Of a stretch of 64,000 bases of DNA, positions 31,651-42,900 are shown piece after piece. A program made the position numbers and the translations under genes. Positions within the stretch are counted from its first letter, which is position 1. Every line of letters starts with the position of its first letter. This DNA is from Siphonodentalium dalli (Eukaryota > Mollusca > Scaphopoda > Gadilida > Siphonodentaliidae), in the NCBI GenBank assembly GCA_032622095.1, contig CP136065.1:56351949-56415948 (forward strand). Reading direction: 5' to 3'. Under the pieces are notes generated by a model. The model worked only from the letters and a program-made list of their open reading frames with translations. It was not told the DNA's origin and made no database searches.

Positions 31651-32096
31651 CGCCCTGAGTTTAGTGTGCCTTTCATTTGTAGAGTGAGGTCCCCAGAGGG
31701 TGAATTTAGTGATGCTATCCCACATAGTGGGCTAGAATCACTAAATTCACCCTCATTCTGGTTAGGCCTCATCTTCTCTGGAAAGTGTCTTTATTGTAAA
31801 ATTTCTTTAGAAACTTCTTCACAAAGATTCTATTTCTTTTTTAGTTTCTCTATATGCCCAAATTGGCAGACGACACATTGCATAATCAAGGTTCCCAATG
31901 GGTGTACATCACAATATTCACCATTTGGGAACTTCAATCTAAGTCTATGTCTCCCATAGCAGATGAGGCCTAAGCAGAATGAGGTCCCCAGAGGGTTAAT
32001 TTTGTGATGCTAGCCCGCTATGCAGTGTAGCATCACTAAATTCGCCCTTTGGGGGACCTCATTCTGCAAATGAAAGGCACACTAAACTCAGGCTTG
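31651..32096. mobile_element. Family B MITE
   Basis: CCCTGAGTTTAGTGTGCC to GGCACACTAAACTCAGGC; both terminal hairpins and the spacer (CCCAATGGGTGTACATCACA) are present. No target duplication is seen. Sequence from 32110 to 33738 shows nothing I recognise, apart from a possible weak inverted pair TTAAAGGTACGG / GCCTTTAA at 32452 and 32950. Confidence 0.75.
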
Positions 32097-33738
32097 CCCC
32101 TGACCAAGAAACCTCAAGTAAAATTTGACAATATAATTAGATCACATCACGAGTAATAATTTGGCAACTTTTATTTCAACTCTTATACTGGGTATCTGAG
32201 AAAAATCTACAAACAGATGTGCACAGATTAAAATAAATGAAAGATTGTTAGGCATAATAAATTGGTTTTAGTTTCATTTCTACTCATTTAAATGTAAAAT
32301 GTGTTAACATTTGTAGCATTCCAGCTGCATATATCCTCACATTTCAAGGTCACAATGTAAGCTTCATTCTATCATTCCTGGGTTCATACATTCTTAAAAT
32401 CTTGAATTTGACATTTTTGGGGTCTGATAATCTTTGTAAAATAGAGTATTAAAGGTACGGTTGGCCTTGGCGGTGGGTATCCTGTGAAAATATTTCCACC
32501 CGTCAAAAACAGCCACAAACAGAAAGAACATCAAAATGTAGACAGACTTTGTCCGTATACAAATAAGAAATATCGCATAAACAGTATGTTATTGTCATAT
32601 GTTTGACTATTGCTATGTAAACAAGAGCATAAAAAGTTACTTTTCTGGTGTTTGTTTATATTATGATGGTAAACATAAAGAGCGTTCTTTGTTGGTGAAT
32701 TCCTGATATGGAACTAATAAAGAGTGTTTATGCCATTTGTGTGTGATTAGCCAGTAGCATTGTGCTGTCTTCTGTAACACTATCAGGCTCTTGCTTAGGT
32801 AAAATATGGTAGGTCTTTATGATAACATGCTGTTTACGCGATGGTCATGGTATATATGGACGAAACTGTATGCGTTTTGATGTTTTTCTGTTTACGGTGT
32901 TTGGAACAAATATGAATATTTTCGACAATTAAGGCCTTGCGTGCCTTTAAGGGTAGGGTTCTTGACAGGTATTTGAATATTACCATAGCAGCATTAACTT
33001 ACTTACATAGTGTGTTTAGTCACTTAGGGACAGTTCACTTATGCTATGTTATGCATCGGTTAGCGACCCTATTTAGGTCGTATTTTGCCTTGATTTCACA
33101 CAGCTATCTATATCATTCTTGTCCACGCTTGGTCTTAATCCTACAGTTTTGACACATACCTTCTCAGTCTTTTCCACTTTAGCAGACCTTCACTCAAGTA
33201 ATCTGTTGTTATATGATTTCGCTCGGTGTTCAGCAATAAAAAAAGACGCTGATAGGACCTAAATACAGTCACTAACTGATGCATAGCGTAGCCTGTGAAC
33301 AATGTCTAAGACCAACAAGAATGAAAATCATATTGTTACAGTTAATTTTACATTTGTTGAGTTGAGAATTTTTTTTGGACAAGCCGCAAATTCCATTGAA
33401 AATACTTGTGGGGTTGTTGAGAAGTCTTGGAAAAAAGTCATTGATGTGTATGAACCCTGCATCACAAATGTCAAGGTCACTTGTATTGTTTCATTCAACC
33501 ATCATTCAATTCATTCAACCGTCTTTTTGCAAATTATTTATATTTGATAGATATTTCTTTACATATAATTAAGTCATTGTTGGTACTTGTATAGCTGGTT
33601 GGTATGAGAGATTGGGCTGCTTGTTTGTAGTGTGTTGTGGGGAAAATGAAAATTTTGCTATTATTTTTTGTCCAATATCACCCTTTGTATTAACAATAAC
33701 ATTGTTTTCCATTAATATACCTGTGATGTGATTGTTTA

Positions 33739-33814
33739 TTAACCCTTTCAGTGCCAAGTCCGATTTTTGTATATGGGTTGATACAAAAATCGGACTTGGC
33801 ACTGAAAGGGTTAA
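33739..33814. mobile_element. Minimal 76-bp TTAA palindromic element
   Basis: TTAACCCTTTCAGTGCCAAG and its perfect complement surround a short loop (TATATGGGTTGA). TTAA is present at both ends, and the right one is shared with the next element. Confidence 0.85.
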
Positions 33815-34058
33815 TCCTTTCTATACTAAATACTCAATGATGTGTAGTTATCCCTTAGGTAATGTTCAGATAATTATTGTTTGGTCATTTGTCGAACTTA
33901 TGATCTAAAAATATCCCTCCAATAAATAGGACTCCTCTACTTTTTACAGCTGTAGTCTGCTCATTTTTCCTGAAAACCCCTTCAGATGAATAATAGAAGA
34001 TCCCAATGTATACTTTTATTACTGAGCGAGAGAATCCATTTAGTATAGAAAGGGTTAA
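33811..34058. mobile_element. TTAA MITE family C, inverted
   Basis: TTAATCCTTTCTATACTAAA to TTTAGTATAGAAAGGGTTAA, with both TTAAs intact. Sequence from 34059 to 35097 holds nothing recognisable. Confidence 0.8.
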
Positions 34059-35097
34059 TGTTATTGCATGTTTCTCTAGTATTGGAACATCTGTGAATTG
34101 CATGTCATTATATGTACATGTATAACTAATCCTCACATTGATTCTCAACATTTCTTGAAGTTGCTTTTAGGATGGCAATGGGAAGGTTTAGATTGTAAAA
34201 TGACAAATTTCCAACTTGGGTTGCTATAGAAATATTCTTTGCGTGAAATCATTGCATGCCGCATGATATACCAGCATGGACACTCAACGTACATGTCTTA
34301 ATTGAACAACAGGGTGACTTTGTGGAAATCATAACTATGTGTTAATCACAAAACTGTGAACTGTGCAAGACTGGATCACTTTGCTAACAATTTAATGCTT
34401 CTTGAAATCCATGCCTCGACATGAGTGACAGGAGGGAATTTCATGTGCTTTTATAGATGATTTTGGGTGGTCATATGATGCTCATTCTCGGGTGTCTTGT
34501 CAACAAACTAGTAAAAGGCAACAGTATGCAGACTATAGCTCTGAGTGAGCTAAAGCAGTTTCAACACAGTGGGAACGTCTGGCGCCCACATGATTCAGAT
34601 GACCGTTGGCAACTAATAGCAATCCTAGTTTGAAATTTTCCAGTTTGCATACTAAACCTCCCGATTATGTGGAAATTGCTTGGAGAGTTTTTCTCAGAAG
34701 TGGATTTGTTTTGCTGAGACGTAATATTTATATGCTATAAGATAACTAGAATTTACCATCCATCACCGTTAACATCAATCACGTTTATTCACTGTTGATA
34801 TTTATTTTCATAAAAGAAAAAAAATGTTAAAATGTGTTTTATTTTTCATCTCCAGGTCAAATGCTGTGTACTTAAACATCCCTGCATATCCTTGATATTT
34901 GCAGTGGTCAAACTTCGACATCAAATTACAGTATCACTTCAGAAGAATAGCAGCCATATGTGAAAAGTCTGATAAAATTTCGGCTGTCCCAATCTATGAC
35001 TTGTTTCTGCAGTATAAATTTAGTTAAAGGGGATAATTTTTACCCTTCATTGCACATCTGTGTGAACATGTTGGTATATTCCATTCCAAGTTATCAC

Positions 35098-35341
35098 TTA
35101 ACTCTTCCATGACTGGAGCTTCCTGACATTTTGCAAAAACCCTGTGCCAATGTATTCTCTTATATATGAGTCTCCCATAGGGAGCTTTGCATATATAAAA
35201 GAATATTTACCTTGACCCTACAAGCCAGTGCATTCTCTTATATATGTGAGGCTCCCTATGGGAGACTTACATAGATGAGAAAATGCACTGGCACAGGATC
35301 TTTAATGCTGGACCAGCACCACTCCCATCATTAAATGGTTA
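35098..35341. mobile_element. Twin-hairpin TTAA MITE family A
   Basis: TTAACTCTTCCATGACTGGA to CCATCATTAAATGGTTA. The first hairpin's right arm is truncated; the second is intact with CTCCC/GGGAG. It lies between the two convergent genes. Confidence 0.75.
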
Positions 35342-35956
35342 CGATCTAAATGCACGTTTTGCATAAATCCAGGCAAAACTACAAGTCATTCTCAATAAAA
35401 ACATTCCCTGGATTTATCGAGCGAAAACTGTTGAAATTCACATATCACCATCTTCATTACATATAGAATCTGAACAGTTATTAAGGAAAGAACAAACCAA
35501 TTGATTTTAATACATTTGAGATGTTAAAAATATGATTTTCTGTTTTGTCTCTATAGGTGCCAAGAACTTCCAGAATAATCAGTCTGGGATAATTAATCAT
35601 TTCACAAAATAAGCCATTCACCAAATATGACTTTAATCACAGTTTTAGAAGGGGAAATTATGGAACAGAGTTCTCAGTAAATATACAAATGGAGTGGAAA
35701 TGAATAATTGGTATAAAAAGTACATGATCTATACTAGTAAAAGGGTGGATTGGCAATTTGATTGAGTTCAATACTGCTTAAAAATCTCAACATTTGTCTT
35801 TAAACTAATATGTATCATAATGTGAAGATTACAGCCAGGTCGCCCTATACCAGCCCTCGAAATTATGGAAAATGTCCCATTATAAATCTAATGATGTGGC
35901 CATGGCATTGCTTATTGCCATGGCCAATTTCGAGGATTGCTATACCTACCTGAGTG

Positions 35957-36213
35957 TTAGCCCTTTCCACACTAAATGGATTCTCCAATATATAAGTATA
36001 TATTGGAATGGTCTGTTATTAATCTCGAGGGACGTTGAGGAAATGTATATATGCAGATGACAGATATTAGAAACTGCAGGAGGATCCATATTCATTGATG
36101 GGAAATGTTCAAATAATAAGTTCAATAAACGACCAAGGTTGTTGAACTTATTATTTGAACATTTCCTATGGAATAACTACTAGTCAATTCGTCTTTAGTA
36201 TAGAAAGGGTTAA
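35957..36213. mobile_element. TTAA MITE family C
   Basis: CCCTTTCCACACTAAATGGA to CTTTAGTATAGAAAGGGTTAA. The internal hairpin is AAATGTTCAAATAATAAGTT with its complement. The left TTAA has become TTAG. Confidence 0.75.
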
Positions 36214-36806
36214 TTGCTGTTATTATTAAATGCTTTATCGAATTGTGGTGCATAATCTGATTTCTGAATTGCATGAAATCTAAGTTAACAGCAGACCCAC
36301 ATATAATTAGTGGGCCTGATTACTTCTCGTAGACTATTTCCTGAACTGCGGGATTCCACGTCAGTAGCGCCAATCAAAACTCACTATTAGCAGCCCCAAG
36401 ATAAAAGTGTTGACCAAAGCGATTAACACAATGTGATGTAACTTGGGGGGGGGATGCCTGCAAGCATCCAGGAAATGATATTTCGATGAGACCACTATAG
36501 ACTCAGTATGGTAAAATCAGAGGGTTTCAGATGGTGCACGTCATTAGATGGATCCTGTCAATGTTATTCAGGATTACACAGTGGTCGATTCATATTTGGT
36601 TTGATTGTAAAGATTGAACATCGCCCAAAATGGTTCGCACATTTAACGGCGTTTTCAATGTAAATCGTGCATAGGAGTTAATAAATGATAATAAATATTT
36701 TAAAAGCTAACAATGCATAACTCGCATGTGACACAACACCTTTGACATCGTCCATAAGAGATGGTCTACCAAGTAGATAACAACAAGATGAATGGATCAA
36801 AGTAAA

Positions 36807-36812
36807 TTTATT
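36807..36812 (-). other. Probable polyadenylation signal of ATP5MF
   Basis: The minus strand reads AATAAA here, about 120 nt after the ATP5MF stop codon. It is the first canonical signal downstream and implies a short 3'UTR. Confidence 0.55.
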
Positions 36813-36928
36813 ATCCACTAAAAAAAGAATAAAGAATAACTCCTGCTGAGTCACATGAGTCTATTTAGTGATCTTAACTCAACAAGAGGGTTGACTACAG
36901 TCCATAGCCGCTCCTATCAACACTATCA

Positions 36929-36957
36929 TCAATGGTACTTAGCACATCTTTCTCGTT
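36929..36957 (-). CDS. ATP5MF: ATP5MF terminal coding exon, 29 nt
   Basis: The acceptor is ttttctttttttcag. The exon completes a Lys codon and encodes RERCAKYH and TGA. This is the stereotyped C-terminus of subunit f (human ends in HERLRKYH, from memory). Phase and peptide both match exon 3 across a 4.7-kb intron, so a chance match is unlikely. Confidence 0.9.
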
Positions 36958-39900
36958 CTGAAAAAAAGAAAATGATATCTCAGCATTTCAATCACCAAAC
37001 AGGGATCAGCGTAGAGAGAAACATAGACATAGGGAGATTTCCCCAATGTCATGGACTCATTTCAGGGATTTTGGTAAACCAGATTTCTGACCCCAAAATT
37101 CCTAATTCACAGAAAGTCTCTTGTTTTGTGAACAAAAAACATGAGTTACATTTTTGTTTATGGAGTCCTCTTGGTCCTTTCACATAAAATAGGAATAAAC
37201 AATCTAAACGAGAGGCCGATCACGATCGGCAGATGTTAACCCATACCTTGGCGACAGAGATGAGCTATTTTCATAATTCCTTACACCATCCTTTTCATGA
37301 GGCCAAATAAAAAAGTACCTTTGTTTCTGGTAACGGAGGGCAAAAAATTAGGGTAGGGAGGGGGGGTAAACCTCTTCTTTCTTTTTTTTAAATTCTCATA
37401 ACACACAAGGTAATAACAGCCCTTAATGTATTGTAGATATAAATATACTATGTAATAATGTATATAGTCGATCTAGATATAATATTGTAATGAATTTGCA
37501 AGGCACTTTATTTTATATTCTATATTATAACAGGAGCCAGACTGCTCTTTATACAAATCTTGCAAAAAGGAGTGGCTGTCTTGAATCTTTTGTCTTAGGG
37601 AAGCTTTCACCACACCACTACCTTCCCCACATTGGACACAAAAATACTAAGTCAATACCTGTATAAAACTGATATAGACTTTATTCTAGTAGTTGAAATT
37701 ATATTATTTACAAATTAGTCAGGACTATTATATACGATTGATTCTTCGTATAATTTAGTACATGCATGTAGAATTAAGTAGTTATTCCATAACAATATTG
37801 ACCTGCTAAAAAATTCCCACCTCCCTGCACCTTCCCACAAATCATCAGTGTTTCATCCAATTTTCATACTGGGGTTACATGCTTCAGTGCCTAACTATCA
37901 GAAAATTTAACAACAGTTTGTTGAGAATTTGTATGAAACAATCAATTGCCATATGTCCAAAGCCATTTAATTTATATTAATCAACACCCCCAAACATATC
38001 AAATTGAGTTAATAAACCTATTCCATACCCATCAGTAAAAAAGACTTTGGGTTAAAGTTGCCTATTTTCGAGGAATCGTGTTTTTGGATGTTTGTTAGCC
38101 CACTATTCCTGGTTTTGGTGTGTTTTGTGAGTGCGATTTTGCAAGTTAATTAGGCTAATGACTCATTGAATTGAAACCAGCAACTTAAACTAATAGAAAC
38201 TGGAAGAATAAAGTCAAGTTGGAAGAATGAGATTGGTAATTTTCAGACTGTAAATTGGTAACTTTGGAATTTTTTTGCTTTGCAAATAAAAGTTTACGGG
38301 AGGCCATCTGGTGAATGGGGGGAGGGTTACCGGAATCAAAGGTATTTTTTTTTATGCCTGAGTGCAAAACTTTCAACAATTCACACCTTACTATTAAGTT
38401 CACGAGTAGAAACACACTTATTGGGCACCTTGCTCACATAAACACAATGTTAACGCAAATGTGGCTTTGATTTCAACCTATTAGTGCACTCCAACACAGA
38501 TATGTCTTATAGAGTGATAAAGCTAATTAAGCTCAATCCATAGTCGGAGAGAAGCACCATAGCCATTAAATATGAAATAGTTAAGAAATTAAGTAGATAA
38601 ACATCATTGCAACTCAATTTATCTGTTTATTACATTGGAACATGAAACATAACATATTGTGTTCTTAAAATATTTGGCTATCACATTGTTTTAACAGGAT
38701 TGGTGAAGGATGTTAATATTTTTAAGCAAATAAACCAAATGACCCTCACTATGCAGGTTAGGGGTGTGTTGTCATAAACTGTGCCAGAACTATAAACATA
38801 ATCAATGGAAATATTTGAGTTATGAAATCGGATAGTAAGGGGTTAATCTTACACAAACTAATGAACTGATAAACACAAAATAGTCAACAAAAAGCATGTC
38901 ATTGGATTTAGAAACCCATACAATAAGTCAGTCTCAAGAATCCCAGCACTGTTAATATTATCCTGCAGCCCAAATGCAATTGAGGGAATTTCAAAATAAG
39001 ACATTTTGTATTGTATTGTATTTATTTCAGGCAAGATATGCCCATATATAGTCATACATACAACTTATAATTACAAATTAAATATAAAGAAGTTGATTCC
39101 AATGATTGAATAGATTTGACCGATAGATCAGATCTGAGTTACAAATAGCATTCAAAATACTGTTTAAAAATTGTCACACGAAATCCATACACACCCTTTC
39201 GAATCAGCACTGTCAGAGAACACATTCTGTCACCTACTAATATCCCACTCGCACTACATGATCTCTCATAACCCATAAATTTTCTATATGCATTATTATA
39301 ACAAACTGTAAGTTTTCTATAACAACGTTTGGTATAGTTAATCCAAAGATGATGAATATTCAATTGGTCATTTATTGAAACACTGACTGAACCTGGCTCA
39401 AAGTGAAAGCGATAATTTAATATATGTCTTTCTGATAATATGTGTCTTGGAATGGGTTAATTTTAATCCCAAATCCATGCAAGTGAAAAGTGGATCACCA
39501 TCAACCTGGACATAAAATAGGAGAATGATCAAATAAAAAACATCAGAAGACCATATGATGTGTGGAGAGGTTTATTCATTTTCAATGACATCATATGATG
39601 GAACTAAGGAATGTGTGGATTAATTTTTTCTAAGATAGGACAACAGTGTCTCTGTAAACAACAATGTCTCTAAAACATCCCTACAAATGGACAATGGACT
39701 ATTCCTATTTATTCTTTTAGAATAGGTCTACAATAAACTAATGCCATGAACCTGTTTCAAGGGGGATTAAATTAAACCAGAACTGGAATAAAGAATCATC
39801 AATCACAGTTTGACAGATGATAAACAGGTCTGCGAGCCACCAGTGGTTGACCGTTAGCAGTATCGGGTGTCCATAGCTATAAATTGTCACATTCCAATAA

Positions 39901-42900
39901 GACAGAATCATGTGAGTGTCATTTTCTCTTCAACTCTCAACAGGTAGTAATTACTTGAATTATAAAGGGCCATAACTCTGTTAAATATCTCGATCTCTAT
40001 TTAGGGGTGAGAAATTCATATACCAAATTTGGTGTCGATCAGATGAAAAATGTTTTGAGTCATAGCAGGTTGCGTGAATTCTAAGTGAAAACAAGAGAGA
40101 AAAGGGTTAATTAAACAATACAAAAACCATACAGATGAAGAACGTGCTAGAAAAATCTAGGTATAAAGAAATATGAGGCAGATCAGAAGAAATATGTTCA
40201 ACTTATTGCATCGGATAGCATGTGTGTGAAGGGTTAATTATTTTCTAAACCGATCAACCAATCGATACCAAAAACTATGCAGGTGAGGTGTGTGTCATCA
40301 TAAACCTACATATCAAATATGAACACAATCGGACAAAAAAGACTGTGGTTACAGCATCGGATAGCTCATGCCTATGTGCGGATGCAAAGTGTTAATAATT
40401 TCTAAACCGATCAACCGATCAATACCAAAAACTATACAGGTGAGGAGTGTGTCATAAACATGCACATAAAATTTGAACACGATCAGATAAAAAATATTTG
40501 AGTAATCGAATCGGATAGCAAGTGTCTATGGACAGACAGACGGACGAACGACGGATGGGTCATCCGGACGTCGGCATTATGTGTACCATACATGGTATGG
40601 GTACACATAAAATACATTAAACTCTTTGATTACACTGAGTTTCACAATGAAAATGTTTGTTTCTATATTCTCTATATATTTCCAATTATAAGCCTCTGTG
40701 GTGCAAACATTCACAAGTTCTAGTTAGAGGTTGAGGTCACATTGAGGGAGTGCCCAACCCTACCCTGCTGGTCCTGCTATATCACCTGTCTCACCCCCTT
40801 CACCCCCCCCCCCCCAACTTTGGTTTAAAATGTTTATCAGTAAAAATGTCTGACAAAACATTAGTTTGAAATTTAACATGAAACATAGGTTTGTACTCAT
40901 ACATGTAGTTAGATTTTCCAACCAGTAATTGTTTGGCAAATTGTTGTTTTCATACCAAAAGGTGTTAAGTTGGAAAATTCACATTTTTGTGGGATCGGTG
41001 GTGGTGGGTGCAAATGTAATTTTGAACAGCAACTTTGATGTGGTCTGGTTCAAATAGGGGGGGGGGGGGTGCAGTTGAAAATTCAAGGTGTAATCCTTCT
41101 CAGCGGAAACCCTCTAGCCATGTGTATGTGGGAGGGTATTTTACAGTACAGTGGTGTAATAAATGTATATAACATTGTGTCTTTCATAGGTTTTGTGGGG
41201 GTGGGGAGAAAACTATGAGCGTCCAAACACTTGCTGAACAGATTAGTCTGTCATTTGCAGAATGAGGTCCCCAGAAGTTGAATTTATTGACGCTAACCTG
41301 CAAGATGGGCTAGCATCACCAAATTCACCCTCTAGGACCTCATTCTACTTAGGCTTCAACTGCTATGGGAGACCTAGAATCAGATTGAAGTTCCCCAGTT
41401 GCAGTTGGTGATTTTATTCCATTAGTCACCTCGATTTTGTTTTTATCTTCTGCAAATTAGGGGACATAGAAACTTCTCAGAAGAGCATAAGTAACTAAAA
41501 ACAATGTTAAGTTGAGACTATAGATACTTCTCAGAGCCTGCTATGCGGGATAGCATCACTAAATTCACCCTCTGGGGACCTCATTCTGCAAATGACAGAC
41601 ACACTATTTGAAGGCTTGTGAACAGAAGTGAACTCACTGTGTCCTTCATACTGCATCAAGTAGCAACACAGACCAATTCCAGCGACAAATTGATAGAATC
41701 CAACCATGCTGGGTTTCCTAGGCAGCATCCATCTGATATACCAGGACCAGTATTCTGTTGGAAGAGGAAATAATTTAATCACAAGCTTGAAGTCAGCTCA
41801 CGAATACTATAAAACAATTGGTTGTCACTCAATTAGCCATTAACCCTTTCACGATGGGAGCTGCGCTGGTGCAGCATTAAAGATCCTGTGCCAGTGCATT
41901 CTCTTATAGGGAGCCTCGGATATATAAGAGAATGCACTGGCTTACAAGGTCAACATCAATATTGTTACGCCAATGTATTCTCTTTTATATGCGAGGCTCC
42001 CTATGGGAGACTTGCATATATAAGAGAATACATTGGCACAGGGTTTTTGCAAAATATCAAGAAGCTCCAGTCATGGAAGGGTTAAAGTTATATTTTGATA
42101 ACCTTATTCGGGTTTTATGTCGTTGCAATCTTCCAGAAAGCAAAGGTGTGCCAACTAGTTTCTAGACAGCTGCTCACACATGTTTGGAAAGATGCAAGCA
42201 GTGTTAATTTCATTTGACAGACCAATGAAAATTAAGTTTTTCTTCAACTGGATGTGTGATTGACAGGTGTTAGTTCCCCCCAAGACATAATTGTTGCTCG
42301 CAAAGAACTTATCTGATTTAATGGAGATTTATCGGGGAAACTAGATGTTTTTGACCAATACTTGGATTAACCCTTCCATGACTGGAGCTTCCTGAATTTT
42401 TGCGAAAACCATATGCCACTGCATTCTCTTATGTATGGGAGTACATGTATCCCATAGGGAGCCTCACATATATAAGAGAATACATTGGCCTCAGAACATT
42501 TACCTTGACCTTGTAAGCCCAGTGCATTCTCATATAAATGTGAGGTTCCCTATGGGAGATACTATAACTGTTAACCCTTCCATAACTGGAGCTTCCTGAA
42601 CTTTTGCGAAAACCATATGCCCATGCATTCTTATAGGGAGCCTTGCATATATAAGAGAATACATTGGTCTTAGAATATTTATCTTGACCTTGTAAGCCAG
42701 TGCATTCTCTTATATATGCGAGGCTCCCTTTGAGAGACTCGCATATATAAGAGAAAGCACTGGTACAGGATCTTTAATGCTGCACTGTGTTCTCAGGCAA
42801 TTAAGATCTCTATTTTGAGATGAGGGAGGGGAGCTAATTATTTTTTTCTCAAAATCTGGAAAACATACTCCAGAAACAAAACAAATTACTTTTCTAACAG

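Larger units (their letters stand above)
36958..41637. other. ATP5MF intron (4.7 kb)
   Basis: No further exon is recognised. 37200-38690 is AT-rich without structure. 38690-40610 holds tandem units (listed separately). 40800-41080 carries C and G homopolymer runs. 41243-41618 is a family B MITE. Confidence 0.7.

Noticed and set aside
33302-33547. 81-codon ORF in the intergenic region as a gene
   Set aside because: No family motif, no repeat support, and length within chance for this AT content.
38690-40610. CRISPR-like array
   Set aside because: Repeats of about 145 bp are diverged and continuous with no unique spacers, in a eukaryotic intron.
41531-41782. 83-codon minus-strand ORF taken as a complete membrane protein
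   Set aside because: Only 41638-41754 is exon; the rest is intron upstream of the acceptor and read-through into a MITE past a consensus donor.
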